33,104 nucleotides of DNA from an uncultured Sphingobacteriales bacterium (GCA_937871285.1 CALMQS010000140.1:1-33104), one strand, 5' to 3'; positions 22,594 to 31,948 are shown, numbered from the stretch's first letter. Program-made: numbers and translations. Notes: a model not told the origin generated them from the letters alone.

Positions 22594-24936
22594 ATGGCAA
22601 AAAATTTATTGATAGTAGAGTCACCGGCAAAGGCAAAAACCATAGAAAAGATCCTCGGTGAAGATTTTGAGGTGAAAAGTTGTTACGGGCATATACGCGA
22701 CCTGGAGAAAAATGATATGGGGATTGATATTAATAATCAATTTCAGCCGCGCTATATTGTTCCGGAGGAAAAAGAGAAAGTGGTGAAAGAGCTGAAGGGC
22801 CTGGCAAAAAAAAGCGGCGAAGTATGGCTGGCAACGGATGAGGACCGCGAAGGTGAAGCCATAAGCTGGCATTTATGTGAAGTGCTGGGGCTGGATCCTG
22901 CAACAACTAAACGGATCGTTTTTCACGAAATAACCAAACCCGCTATCCAGGCGGCCGTTAAATCGCCGCGTACGTTAGATATGAACCTGGTGCACGCCCA
23001 GCAGGCGCGCCGTATATTAGACCGGATCGTGGGATTTGAATTGTCGCCGGTGCTCTGGCGTAAGATGAGCATGCGTAATAACCTGAGCGCAGGGCGGGTA
23101 CAAAGTGTGGCGGTACGTTTAATAGCTGAGCGCGAACGGGAGATCAACGCATTTAAAAGTGTAAGCACTTTCAGGGTAGAAGCTTTATTTGCCGCGAAAG
23201 ATATCAGCAATAAGCCCGTAACTTTTAAAGCAGAAGGCAACCGCTATTCTGCGGCGGACGATGCGGTAAGCTTTTTGCAAACCTGTGTTGGAGCTCAATA
23301 TACGGTAAGGGATATACAGGTAAAGCCGGGGAAAAAATCTCCTGCCGCTCCTTTTACTACTTCAACATTACAGCAGGAAGCTTCCCGGAAATTGGGCTAC
23401 TCGGTAAGTCGCACCATGTTGCTGGCTCAGAAGTTATATGAAAACGGGCATATCAGCTATATGCGTACCGACAGCGTAAACCTCAGTGAAACCGCTGTAA
23501 ACGATATCTCGGCTAAAATTAAATCGCAGTTTGGCAACGCCTATTTGCAGGTACGTAAATTTAAAAACAAAAATGAATCGGCGCAGGAAGCGCACGAGGC
23601 TATTCGTCCTACGGCTATGGAAACGCTTAGCGTTGAAGATACAGATTGCCGTAAGCTGTATGAGCTGATATGGAAACGTACCATGGCAAGCCAAATGGCG
23701 GATGCGGAACTGGAAAAAACCATAGCAAAGATCAGTATCTCCACCAATAAAGAAGACCTTACGGCACAGGGAGAAGTGCTGAAGTTTGAAGGGTTTTTAA
23801 AAGTATACCGCGAAGACAGGGATGAAGAAGACATCAATGAGGAAGAAACTACGGAAGGTATGCTGCCGCCACTTGAAATAAATCAGCAATTGGAATTTAA
23901 GGAAATGAAGGCTGTTGAGCGGTTTTCAAGGCCGGCGCCCCGCTTTACCGAAGCTTCACTGGTAAAAAAATTAGAAGAGCTGGGTATTGGCCGTCCTTCT
24001 ACCTACGCTCCCACGATCTCTACCATTTTAAAACGCGGGTATGTAGAGAAAAGAGATAAAGAAGGCATTAAAAGAGATTACCGGATCATGCTGCTGAAAG
24101 CGGATAAAATAACTAAGCTTACAGAGCAGGAAACAACGGGAGCGGAAAAGTCCAAACTTTTTCCAACCGACCTCGGGCTTGTGGTTACTGATTTTTTGAA
24201 ACAGTATTTTGACGATATAATGGATTACGGTTTTACAGCCAGGATCGAGGGGGAATTTGATGAAGTGGCACAGGGAAAAATGAAGTGGAACAAAATGCTG
24301 GAAGATTTTTACATCCCTTTTAAAAAGGATGTGGACAACACCATTGAAACGGCCGAGCGTATTAAAGGCGAAAGAGAGCTGGGAACAGATGCCGCAAGCG
24401 GAAAGCCCGTAATTGCCCGTATGGGAAGGTATGGCCCTATGGTGCAGATCGGCAGCACAGAAGATGAAGAAAAGCCGCGGTTTGCCAAATTAAAAACTAC
24501 CCAAAGCATCGAAACCATATCGCTGGAAGAAGCCATGGATCTTTTTAGGCTGCCGCGCAACATTGGCCAGTTTGAAGACACGGATGTAACGGTTAGTATC
24601 GGAAAGTTCGGGCCCTATATAGCCCACGATAAAAAATTCTATTCCTTAAGCAAAGAATTCGATCCCTACAGCATAACGCTCGAAGAAGCTACCCCTATCA
24701 TTGTTGAAAAAAGAAAAGCGAAGGAAGAAAGGACGATCAAAGTTTTTGAAAAGGAGAAAATACAGGTTTTGCGCGGACCTTACGGACCTTACCTCAAGCA
24801 GGGATTACGTAATTATAAGCTCAGCAAAGAACAACAGGAAAAGGCGGCGGATATAACCATAGAGGAAGCGCTTCAAACCATAGAAACGCTTAAGGCTAAT
24901 CCACCCAAAAAAGCGCCAAGGAAGAAAAAGGCATAA
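22594..24936 (+). CDS. topA: DNA topoisomerase I (type IA)
   Basis: A 780-residue type IA topoisomerase that relaxes negative supercoils. The Toprim domain opens with NLLIVESPAKAKTIEKIL (Glu9) and carries the metal-binding TDEDREGE at 81-88. The catalytic tyrosine is Tyr289 in GHISYMRTDS. Conserved LSAGRVQSVAVRL (164-176) and EAHEAIRPT follow. The C-terminal part has Toprim_Crpt-type repeats rather than zinc ribbons (GRYGPMVQIG, GKFGPYIAHD, RGPYGPYLKQG) and a lysine-rich tail (KKAPRKKKA), as usual for Bacteroidetes. Nothing is missing. A FtsX-type permease gene follows after 28 bp. Confidence 0.97.
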   Translation: MAKNLLIVESPAKAKTIEKILGEDFEVKSCYGHIRDLEKNDMGIDINNQFQPRYIVPEEKEKVVKELKGLAKKSGEVWLATDEDREGEAISWHLCEVLGLDPATTKRIVFHEITKPAIQAAVKSPRTLDMNLVHAQQARRILDRIVGFELSPVLWRKMSMRNNLSAGRVQSVAVRLIAEREREINAFKSVSTFRVEALFAAKDISNKPVTFKAEGNRYSAADDAVSFLQTCVGAQYTVRDIQVKPGKKSPAAPFTTSTLQQEASRKLGYSVSRTMLLAQKLYENGHISYMRTDSVNLSETAVNDISAKIKSQFGNAYLQVRKFKNKNESAQEAHEAIRPTAMETLSVEDTDCRKLYELIWKRTMASQMADAELEKTIAKISISTNKEDLTAQGEVLKFEGFLKVYREDRDEEDINEEETTEGMLPPLEINQQLEFKEMKAVERFSRPAPRFTEASLVKKLEELGIGRPSTYAPTISTILKRGYVEKRDKEGIKRDYRIMLLKADKITKLTEQETTGAEKSKLFPTDLGLVVTDFLKQYFDDIMDYGFTARIEGEFDEVAQGKMKWNKMLEDFYIPFKKDVDNTIETAERIKGERELGTDAASGKPVIARMGRYGPMVQIGSTEDEEKPRFAKLKTTQSIETISLEEAMDLFRLPRNIGQFEDTDVTVSIGKFGPYIAHDKKFYSLSKEFDPYSITLEEATPIIVEKRKAKEERTIKVFEKEKIQVLRGPYGPYLKQGLRNYKLSKEQQEKAADITIEEALQTIETLKANPPKKAPRKKKA

Positions 24937-24952
24937 TTCGGGCTAATGTGAT

Positions 24953-24960
24953 TACTTTTG
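24953..24960 (+). promoter_or_regulatory. -7-like box directly before the permease start
   Basis: TACTTTTG matches TAnnTTTG and ends 4 nt before the ATG at 24965. No TTG is correctly spaced upstream. If functional, the mRNA would begin at or next to the ATG. Confidence 0.3.
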
Positions 24961-24964
24961 ATAT

Positions 24965-26224
24965 ATGCTTAAAACACTCCAGATATTAGCTGCCAGTTTC
25001 CGGTTAGCCTGGCAGGAATTAAGGAACAATAAACTGCGTACTTTCCTTTCCTTATTTGGAGTAACCATTGGCATTTTTTGTATTATCGGCGTTCTAACTA
25101 CGGTTGACAGCCTTGAAAGAAATATTAAGGAAGGCATCAACAGCTTAGGCTCTAATACGATCTATATTGATAAATGGGATTATTCCGGGGGCGGGGATGG
25201 CGAATACCCCTGGTGGAAATATGTAAAACGCCCTTCGCCCAAATACGACGAAATGCGTTTCATACGCGCTAAAACCGATGCCATAGACAATATGGCTTTT
25301 ACGCTCCAGGTTCAGGGACAGAATGTAATTCATGATAAAGACATGATTCAAAATGTTGCTTTGTATGGCGTAACAGAAGAATTTAATGCCATTCAGCCTT
25401 TTGAAATCCAGTATGGGCGTTATCTCACCTTATCAGATATGGAAAGAGGATCGGCAAACGCTGTAATGGGTTATGAAAATGCCGCTAAGCTTTTCGGTGC
25501 TGCTGAAAGGGCGCTGGGTAAAACAATAACTATAAAAAACAAAAGAATAAACGTTGTAGGGATAATTAAAAAGCAGGGCAAAAGCCTGCTGGTAAGTGGC
25601 TGGAATTTTGATGATTGTGTTATTTTATCTTACCGTTTCTTCAGAACCATCTTTGAAGAACGCTACTCCAGCCCTAAAATTATGGCGCAGGGAAAACCCA
25701 ATGTAACTACGGAAGCATTTAGAGATGAACTCCGGGGAACTTTAAGGGCTGTGCACCGCTTAAGTCCCGGAACAGAAGACGATTTTTCCTTAAACGCGGT
25801 AAGTGATTTTAGTGATGCCATTACCAGCTTATTTGCGAACGTTAAGCTGGGTGGCTGGCTTATAGGGCTGCTGAGCCTGGTGGTGGGCGCTTTTGGTATT
25901 GCCAATATCATGTTTGTAACGGTTAGAGAAAGAACACCAATAATAGGTTTAAAGAAAGCTATCGGCGCCAAAAGCAGGACAATCTTATCGGAGTTTTTAT
26001 TAGAGTCGGCTTTTATCTGTTTTGTAGGAGGCGCAATAGGGCTGGTACTGGTGTTTTTGATGGCCCAGCTTTTAAGCGGCCCCCTTAATTTTAATGTTTA
26101 TATTTCCTATAATATACTGGTCCTCGCCATAAGCATTTGCATCGCTATCGGACTTTTAGCAGGAATAATACCGGCTACCATTGCCGCCCGCATGGATCCG
26201 GTAGTAGCTATACGGTCTAAATAA
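24965..26224 (+). CDS. ABC transporter permease, MacB/FtsX type
   Basis: A 419-residue permease of the MacB/LolC fold: an N-terminal membrane helix (TFLSLFGVTIGIFCIIGVLT, about 26-45), a large periplasmic MacB_PCD domain (about 50-280; SNTIYIDKWDY start), and a C-terminal FtsX domain with three helices (about 295-415, including GIANIMFVTVRERTPIIGLKKAIGA, here cut at its core REROR-like ER-TPIIGLKKAIGA pattern). Such proteins use ATP hydrolysis by a partner to drive export of peptides or lipoproteins mechanically. No ATPase gene is adjacent, so the partner must be encoded elsewhere. It sits 28 bp after topA. Confidence 0.9.
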   Translation: MLKTLQILAASFRLAWQELRNNKLRTFLSLFGVTIGIFCIIGVLTTVDSLERNIKEGINSLGSNTIYIDKWDYSGGGDGEYPWWKYVKRPSPKYDEMRFIRAKTDAIDNMAFTLQVQGQNVIHDKDMIQNVALYGVTEEFNAIQPFEIQYGRYLTLSDMERGSANAVMGYENAAKLFGAAERALGKTITIKNKRINVVGIIKKQGKSLLVSGWNFDDCVILSYRFFRTIFEERYSSPKIMAQGKPNVTTEAFRDELRGTLRAVHRLSPGTEDDFSLNAVSDFSDAITSLFANVKLGGWLIGLLSLVVGAFGIANIMFVTVRERTPIIGLKKAIGAKSRTILSEFLLESAFICFVGGAIGLVLVFLMAQLLSGPLNFNVYISYNILVLAISICIAIGLLAGIIPATIAARMDPVVAIRSK

Positions 26225-26264
26225 TCCTTTATACATTAGTCTCTGTCATTCAGCCACCCGGGGA

Positions 26265-26301
26265 TAGTATACGCTTTTAGTATACTACGAGCACTTTTTT
26301 T
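26265..26301 (+). terminator. AT-rich hairpin plus T-run after the permease gene
   Basis: TAGTATA (26265-26271) pairs with TATACTA (26281-26287) around a 9-nt loop, and a run of eight T follows at about 26294-26301. The stem is weak. The second arm is itself the palindrome TAGTATACTA, so a binding site is an alternative. Confidence 0.3.
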
Positions 26302-26347
26302 TCGTTATCAGAACAGGACCATTTTAAAACAACCTTAAAATTATCCT

Positions 26348-26665
26348 ATGATAAAATTTTTATACGTAGTGTCCCTTGGCATTACTTCTTTTCTGTTATT
26401 TATCTTTTCGAAAGAAAAAGATGATTTCGTTTGTAATAACCAGGCCTCCGGCACCATAGCGCTCATTACGGATTCAACGGGAAGCTACCTGGGCGTAATT
26501 ACAGACCAGGATAAAATATTACATCCCTCTTCCATGAATGAAGATATTATATTGGCTGCCGGGCAAAAAGTTACCATTTGTTATAATGTAGATTCTTCAA
26601 AATATGTGCCGGTGAACGCTTCCGTTCCGGTTAATATAAAGTCAGTAAGCTATCACCCTCAATAA
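26348..26665 (+). CDS. Small exported or anchored hypothetical protein, 105 aa
   Basis: The N-terminus (MIKFLYVVSLGITSFLLFIF) is a signal peptide or membrane anchor without a lipobox. The rest is a polar, probably beta-rich domain (NNQASGTIALITDSTGSYLG, AGQKVTICYNVDSSKYVPVN) that resembles a small beta-sandwich. Two cysteines (FVCNN and TICYN) could form a disulfide in the periplasm. I do not recognise a family. It lies between the permease and tsaD with spacers of about 120-150 bp on each side. Confidence 0.65.
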   Translation: MIKFLYVVSLGITSFLLFIFSKEKDDFVCNNQASGTIALITDSTGSYLGVITDQDKILHPSSMNEDIILAAGQKVTICYNVDSSKYVPVNASVPVNIKSVSYHPQ

Positions 26666-26689
26666 ACCAGCGGGTTTCGTTGTTTTTTT

Positions 26690-26720
26690 CCACAAAGCCA
26701 CAGGAACACAAAGGAAAAGG
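26690..26720. repeat. Short heptad array between the small exported protein and tsaD
   Basis: Units CACAAAG, CCACAGG, AACACAA, AGGAAAA. It is the CACAAAG type, similar to units near 18896-18923. Confidence 0.5.
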
Positions 26721-26803
26721 TTTTGTGGCGGTATTGTTTTTTTATGATCGTTTTCGTAAGCTTCTTAGTTTTTGAGCAACCCCTTAATAGTTGTATAATC
26801 CGT

Positions 26804-26811
26804 TATTTTTG
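26804..26811 (+). promoter_or_regulatory. -7-like box directly before tsaD
   Basis: TATTTTTG is a perfect TAnnTTTG element ending 3 nt before the tsaD ATG at 26815. The expected transcription start would fall on or beside the ATG, implying a leaderless mRNA. Confidence 0.4.
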
Positions 26812-26814
26812 CAC

Positions 26815-27876
26815 ATGCAAAAAAAAGGAACCGGCGGCATTTCCATTCTGGCTATTGAATCATCCTGCGATGAAACTTCAGCAAGCGTTTGTGTTGATGG
26901 CAGGATACTTTCCAACCTTATCGCTTCACAAAAGATACACGAACAATATGGCGGTGTAGTACCCGAACTGGCTTCAAGGGCGCATATGCAAAACATAGTG
27001 CCGGTTGTGGATGGAGCAATACAAAAAGCAGGGCATGCATTGCAGGCTATTGATGCTATTGCATTTACCCGGTCGCCGGGTTTGATCGGTTCGTTGCTGG
27101 TAGGGTCGCAGTTTGCCAAATCGCTGGCGCTGTCATTAAACATACCCCTCATCGCTGTACACCATATGCAGGCGCATGTGCTTTCCAATTTAATTGATGA
27201 CCCCAAACCTTCCTTTCCGTTTTTATGCTTAACGGTAAGCGGCGGACATACACAGATCGTTCTGTGCAAATCGCCCCTGCAAATGGAAGTCATCGGCGAA
27301 ACTATAGATGACGCGGCCGGGGAAGCCTTTGATAAATCGGCCAAATTGTTAGGGCTCCCCTATCCCGGCGGTCCCCTGATTGATCTGTATGCAAAAGACG
27401 GCGATCCCCGAAGATTCTCGTTTCCGGAGCCGCAGATACCCGCACTCAATTTTAGCTTCAGCGGCGTTAAAACAGCCATCCTGTATTTTTTGCAAAACGC
27501 AGGCAAGAGCTATGTTTTTAAAGAAACATTTTCAGCTACGGAAGCCGAAAGGAAGGCATTTATTGATGATAATCTTGCAGATATCTGCGCTTCCATACAG
27601 GCCCGTATCGTTTCCATTTTACTGAATAAGCTTAAAAAGGCAGCTATTACAACGGGTGTTAAAAATATTTGTTTGGCCGGGGGCGTATCCGCCAACAGCG
27701 GCTTGCGCAAAGCTTTTAAAGAGACGGGAGAAAAGCAGCAATGGAATACCTTCATTCCTGCATTTGAATACTGCACTGATAATGCCGCCATGATTGCCAT
27801 TACGGGGTATTATAAATACCTGGCAAAAGATTTTGCTGAGCTTTCTGTAACCGCAAATGCAAGGGCAGAATGGTGA
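26815..27876 (+). CDS. tsaD: tRNA N6-threonylcarbamoyladenosine transferase TsaD
   Basis: Catalytic subunit that, with TsaB and TsaE, transfers threonylcarbamoyl to A37 of ANN-decoding tRNAs. The 353-residue ASKHA-fold protein has ILAIESSCDETSAS at 11-24, the iron/zinc-binding HHMQAH motif at 116-121, VSGGHTQI at 141-148, GEAFDKSAKLLGLPYPGGP, and the C-terminal metal ligand region EYCTDNAAMIA. I chose the ATG at 26815 (MQKKGTGGISILAIESS), nine residues before the first strand; the longer frame from TTG 26791 would contain the promoter-like box. A bidirectional terminator follows. Confidence 0.96.
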   Translation: MQKKGTGGISILAIESSCDETSASVCVDGRILSNLIASQKIHEQYGGVVPELASRAHMQNIVPVVDGAIQKAGHALQAIDAIAFTRSPGLIGSLLVGSQFAKSLALSLNIPLIAVHHMQAHVLSNLIDDPKPSFPFLCLTVSGGHTQIVLCKSPLQMEVIGETIDDAAGEAFDKSAKLLGLPYPGGPLIDLYAKDGDPRRFSFPEPQIPALNFSFSGVKTAILYFLQNAGKSYVFKETFSATEAERKAFIDDNLADICASIQARIVSILLNKLKKAAITTGVKNICLAGGVSANSGLRKAFKETGEKQQWNTFIPAFEYCTDNAAMIAITGYYKYLAKDFAELSVTANARAEW

Positions 27877-27913
27877 TGGCGCCTGATGAACCCTTCGGTC
27901 TTGTAATAATAAA

Positions 27914-27943
27914 GCCGGTGAATCATACATCACCGGCCTTTTT
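27914..27943. terminator. Bidirectional terminator between tsaD and the LRR gene
   Basis: GCCGGTGA (27914-27921) and TCACCGGC (27930-27937) form an 8-bp perfect stem with an 8-nt loop, followed by CTTTTT on the plus strand and by TTTATTATT on the minus strand. It lies between convergent genes and can serve both. Confidence 0.8.
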
Positions 27944-27956
27944 AAAACGTATAGCT

Positions 27957-30266
27957 TTATTGTTTGATTATCTTTTGTACAACTTCACTGTTATGATGTA
28001 ATACTTTTAGAATGTACATCCCCTTTTTCAGGTCTGAAATATAAAGTTGCTGGTTAGCAGTTACATGTTGCCACCGGCGTACCATTTGCCCGCTGATGCT
28101 ATACAGGATTACGCTTTCAGCTTTGTCAATACCGTTAAGTATAATATAGGTATTAGCGGGATTTGGCCTGACAGCTAATTTTCCGGCGTTCATCACCTTC
28201 ACACTTATAATGTCACTATAGGAATATCTTCCGTCCAGATCAACCTGTTTGATGCGGTAATAATTAGTACCATATGCTGGTGAATGATCTGTTGCACTAT
28301 ATGTGTGCCTGCCGGGTATGTTTTGTGAGGCAATTTTCGAGAGCTGCATGAAGTTTTTACCGTCAACGCTTCGTTCTATTTCAAAATGAGCAGTATGCTG
28401 CTCATGTGCCGTTTGCCATTGCAGGCACACGTTATCAGAGCAATTGGATGCAGTAAAGTTGAGCCAGGTAAGAGGCAGCACACTTGCTATTTCAATCGTT
28501 TCACTATTCAGGGTAAGCCCGGTAGCTATGCTGTTAGTAACCACCACCCAATACGTTCCCGGTTGTGTTAACTGTATGGTGGAGTCGCCGGATATAACCT
28601 GGTAAGGCGCATCGTCATTGTCCTTATACCATGTATAGGTATTATTACTTAATGTGCCGCCTGCAGTTACTGAAAGTGTTGCATTATTGTTATTGGTGAT
28701 GGAGAGTGTTTTCTGTGTATCATAATACACTTCATTCAATTCATTGGGGTCCGGATCAAGGCTTGCAATACACTCCATCCCTTCAAAAGTAAACTGGTTG
28801 TTGTTCAGAAAAAGGAAATAGCCATTTACCGAACATACATTGGGGGGAACAGGTCCGCCCAGTTGATTGTGTGAAAAATCAAAAGCCTCAATATTTGTTT
28901 GTACCCATGTGTCGGGTAGTTCACCGGAGAGCTGATTGTGAGAGAGTATTATTATATTGAGTGATACAATAGATCCCAAAGAAGCAGGAATCTCATTCTG
29001 CAGTTGGTTGTTGTTCAGTTGCAAATTGACCAGACCTGTAAGGTTACCCAAAGAATTGGGAAGGGTTCCGTTTAAATTATTAAACGGCAAAAGAATATCC
29101 GTAACCCGCTCATTTGTTACTGTTACACCATACCATGTATTTAAAGGAGCGGTGGTAAGCCAGTTGCTGTTGTTAGTCCAGTTTGCGCCATCGGTACTGT
29201 TGTATAAATCAACAAGAGCAAGACTGTCTCTTTCCAACATAGTTAAAATATCTGCAATCGTGATGGTATCCGTATAAAGGGTTAAAGCGGTTGCAATGCT
29301 ATTATTGATAACGGCCCAGTAAGTACCTGTTTCAGCTAAGGTAAGGGTAGAGTCTGCGTTTTTGGCCTGGTAAGGCGCATCCCCATTGTCTTTATACCAG
29401 GTATAGGTATTATTGCCCAATGTGCCGCCTGCGGTTACCGAAAGCACGGGGTTGTTATTGGTGATGGGTAAGGTCTTTTGAACGTCATAATCCCACACTT
29501 TTTCGGGAAAAGCGGCTATCAATGATTCGATACCTTCAAACGTAAACTGGTTGTGATCCATATATACTTGCCCAAAGTTTGCACCGAATGAGGCTGGCAG
29601 ATCGCCACTTAGTTGATTGTGCTCAATATTCAGAAAAGCAGTTGTAAGATTTCCAAAGTCGTCCGGCAGAGGTCCGCTCAATTGATTTTTGGCCACGTCA
29701 AACCCATATGTAAAAACATCTCCAAAACCCTGCGGTATTTTACCACTCAATTGGTTGTCTCGTAAATCAATGTAATCGTAAATCTTTGTTTTCGTGAGAC
29801 TTGCAGGAATTTCTCCGGTAAGCTTATTGCGTTCTAAGATCAACCATTTTAATTTGGGTGAATTTCCGAAGGTAGATGGTATTGGGCCGGTTAACTGGTT
29901 AACACCCAATTCCAGACTTTCTAAGTCGGGAAAATTGCCTATGCCTGCCGGAATGACACCCGAGAGTTGATTGCCGCCCATATAGATAGTGATAAGTGCG
30001 GTAAGATTTTCAAAAGAAGAAGGAAGGCTTCCAACGAGATGATTATCAAACAGATAAACCTCTGTAACCCGGCCATCTTCAACCGTTATACCATACCAGG
30101 TATTCAAAGGTGCGGTAGTAAGCCAGTTGCCGTTATCAATCCAGTTTGCGCCATCGGTACTGTTGTATAAATCCACAAGTGCTGTGCTGTCCTGAACATT
30201 TACCTGTGCAAAATTTTTTGCAGAAAACAGGTATAAGGCAAAAACAAAGAGTAGCGTTTTATTCAT
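27957..30266 (-). CDS. Secreted leucine-rich-repeat protein with T9SS type A sorting domain
   Basis: A 769-residue secreted protein. Signal peptide about 1-20 (TLLFVFALYLFSAKNFA). Two tandem modules follow: module 1 (about 25-340) and module 2 (about 346-595). Each has an LRR N-cap (DSxALVDLYNSTDGANW), plant-type LRRs (NQLSGxIP), an NNQFTFEG segment, and an Ig-like part (LSVTAGGTLxNNTYTWYKDN) ending in NSIATxLTL. A linker with FEIERSVDGKNF and YYRIKQVDLDGRYSYS leads to a C-terminal type A Por sorting domain (VRPNPANTYI, LYSISGQMVRRW, LKKGMYILKV) at about 698-769. It is probably exported by the type IX system and attached to the surface, where LRRs would bind a protein or glycan. Orphan gene, with an AT-rich spacer upstream. 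Confidence 0.92.
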   Translation of the reverse strand: MNKTLLFVFALYLFSAKNFAQVNVQDSTALVDLYNSTDGANWIDNGNWLTTAPLNTWYGITVEDGRVTEVYLFDNHLVGSLPSSFENLTALITIYMGGNQLSGVIPAGIGNFPDLESLELGVNQLTGPIPSTFGNSPKLKWLILERNKLTGEIPASLTKTKIYDYIDLRDNQLSGKIPQGFGDVFTYGFDVAKNQLSGPLPDDFGNLTTAFLNIEHNQLSGDLPASFGANFGQVYMDHNQFTFEGIESLIAAFPEKVWDYDVQKTLPITNNNPVLSVTAGGTLGNNTYTWYKDNGDAPYQAKNADSTLTLAETGTYWAVINNSIATALTLYTDTITIADILTMLERDSLALVDLYNSTDGANWTNNSNWLTTAPLNTWYGVTVTNERVTDILLPFNNLNGTLPNSLGNLTGLVNLQLNNNQLQNEIPASLGSIVSLNIIILSHNQLSGELPDTWVQTNIEAFDFSHNQLGGPVPPNVCSVNGYFLFLNNNQFTFEGMECIASLDPDPNELNEVYYDTQKTLSITNNNNATLSVTAGGTLSNNTYTWYKDNDDAPYQVISGDSTIQLTQPGTYWVVVTNSIATGLTLNSETIEIASVLPLTWLNFTASNCSDNVCLQWQTAHEQHTAHFEIERSVDGKNFMQLSKIASQNIPGRHTYSATDHSPAYGTNYYRIKQVDLDGRYSYSDIISVKVMNAGKLAVRPNPANTYIILNGIDKAESVILYSISGQMVRRWQHVTANQQLYISDLKKGMYILKVLHHNSEVVQKIIKQ
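28485..28700 (-). repeat. Internal duplication in the LRR gene, Ig-like unit of module 2
   Basis: Encodes residues about 523-594 and matches 29265-29465 (residues 268-334) closely at DNA and protein level (LSVTAGGTL-NNTYTWYKDN, then NSIAT-LTL). One residue differs in length. Confidence 0.75.
29118..29228 (-). repeat. Internal duplication in the LRR gene, LRR N-cap of module 2
   Basis: Encodes residues about 347-383 and matches 30080-30191 (residues 26-62) almost identically (DSxALVDLYNSTDGANW, LTTAPLNTWYG). The two copies lie 963 bp apart. Confidence 0.8.
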
Positions 30267-30634
30267 GGGAATTATTTAGTATGGTTATAAAAGTGCTTCG
30301 GATAATATTCTATATGGGCATGTATGCTAACCGGTTCAGTAATTACAAATAGTAAACTTGATACCGTCCGGTTAAAAAGGCAGGATTATAAAATTATAAA
30401 ATAATTCAGGTCAATTATGCACAATACACTAACGCAAAGCAATGGAATTGCTACAGGTAGGATTTCACGTGAATGGGAACTGGAGTTTAAAAGATAAGAG
30501 TAATAAAATATAAATATAGAGAATTATTTTTAATAATCCTGTCATTGGGATTTATAAAGCTTAGAGAAAACACTGCTTATGTATAATTATTACGTTTTGT
30601 ACCGACACCAATAATTTAATTACGAAAAAGAAAT
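30267..30634. other. AT-rich spacer between the LRR gene and der
   Basis: A 368-bp gene-free stretch. I see no ORF, heptad array or clear TAnnTTTG promoter for the LRR gene. Short AT repeats (ATTATAAA twice near 30385) and a 7-bp inverted repeat across the der stop codon (30628-30643) are the only structure noticed. Confidence 0.5.
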
Positions 30635-31948
30635 CTATTTCTTCCTGAAAAACACCCGCACCGGTACGCCTTTAAAATCAAAATTCGCCCTTAGTTGATT
30701 TTCTAAGTAATTTTTGTAAGGCTGTTTGATATCATCGGGGTAATTACAGAAAAAAGCGAAGCTGGGTACAACAGTAGGCAGTTGTGTTACATATTTTATT
30801 TTTACGGAATTACCTCTCACTACCGGCGCACGGTAAGCAGCCACCGCTTTAAGCATTACTTCATTGAGTTTGGAAGTAGGTACCTTACGCCGGCGGTTTT
30901 CATATACCTGCAAAGCGGTTTCAATTACTTTAAAAATGCGGAGCTTATCTTTTACGGAAATGAATAATACCGGCACATCGGTAAAGGGAGCTAAACGGTT
31001 CTTTAATTCTTTTTCATAATCCCTGGCCGTATGTGTTGCTTTCTCCATCAGGTCCCATTTATTCACCAGCAATACAATGCCTTTTCCTTTCCGCACGGCT
31101 AAAGAAAAAATATTGATATCCTGCGCGGTAATGCCTTTGCCGGCATCTAACAGTAACAGGCATACGTCTGCTTCATCCAGCGCCTTTACAGCCCTTATTA
31201 CGGAATAAAATTCAAGGTCTTCTTCTACCTTATTTTTTCGGCGTATACCGGCGGTATCAATTAATATAAATTCTTTCTGAAATAAATTATAGTGCGTATG
31301 AATCGTATCTCTTGTGGTGCCGGCTATATCACTTACTATTGTTCGCTCTTCGCCAACCAGCGCATTCAGCAGCGATGATTTGCCTACATTGGGCTGGCCG
31401 ATAATGGCAAACTTAGGCAGTGCATCTTTTTCTCCTGCTGCATCATCATCCGTATCCGGGATCAGCTTTACCAGGTCGTCTAACAATTCTCCCGTACCGC
31501 TGCCGCTGATGCTGGAAAGAAAGTGAATACGATCAAAGCCCATGCTGTAAAACTCGGTGGCATCCAGCATACGCTCGGGATTATCTACTTTGTTTACCAC
31601 CAGAAATACCGGTTTTTCCGACTGCCGCAACATATCAGCCATGGCTTCATCGAGCGCGGTAATACCGGTAGCAGCATCGCACATGAATATAACAGCATTG
31701 GCTTCATTAATGGCAATGCCTACCTGCTTGCGGATCTCCGTTTCAAAAATATCGGCGCTGCCGGGCACAAAGCCGCCTGTATCAATAAGATTAAAGCTTT
31801 TCCCGTTCCATTCCGCCACGCCATACTGCCGGTCGCGGGTAACGCCGCTGATGTTATCTACTATGGCCTTGCGTTCCTCAAGCATCCGGTTAAAGAAAGT
31901 GCTTTTGCCAACGTTCGGTCTTCCTGTTATAGCTACTGTAAAACTCAT
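30635..31948 (-). CDS. der: Ribosome-associated GTPase Der (EngA)
   Basis: A 437-residue tandem-GTPase protein that helps mature the 50S ribosomal subunit. The first G domain has GRPNVGKS at 9-16, DTGGF as G3 and NKVD as G4; the second has GQPNVGKS, DTAGIR and NKWD. A C-terminal KH-like domain follows (RAPVVRGNSVKIKYVTQLPT). All motifs are intact and length is normal. It follows era on the same strand; the 228-bp spacer between them holds two opposing heptad arrays, so an era-der transcript would carry a potential long hairpin. Confidence 0.97.
   Translation of the reverse strand: MSFTVAITGRPNVGKSTFFNRMLEERKAIVDNISGVTRDRQYGVAEWNGKSFNLIDTGGFVPGSADIFETEIRKQVGIAINEANAVIFMCDAATGITALDEAMADMLRQSEKPVFLVVNKVDNPERMLDATEFYSMGFDRIHFLSSISGSGTGELLDDLVKLIPDTDDDAAGEKDALPKFAIIGQPNVGKSSLLNALVGEERTIVSDIAGTTRDTIHTHYNLFQKEFILIDTAGIRRKNKVEEDLEFYSVIRAVKALDEADVCLLLLDAGKGITAQDINIFSLAVRKGKGIVLLVNKWDLMEKATHTARDYEKELKNRLAPFTDVPVLFISVKDKLRIFKVIETALQVYENRRRKVPTSKLNEVMLKAVAAYRAPVVRGNSVKIKYVTQLPTVVPSFAFFCNYPDDIKQPYKNYLENQLRANFDFKGVPVRVFFRKK

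Noticed and set aside
24965..26224. Permease as part of a complete local ABC exporter
   Set aside because: No ATPase or membrane-fusion gene is within the window on either side.
30628..30643. Terminator at the der stop codon (AAGAAAT / ATTTCTT with T-run)
   Set aside because: The stem is almost all A-T with a 2-nt loop spanning the stop codon; too weak to call.
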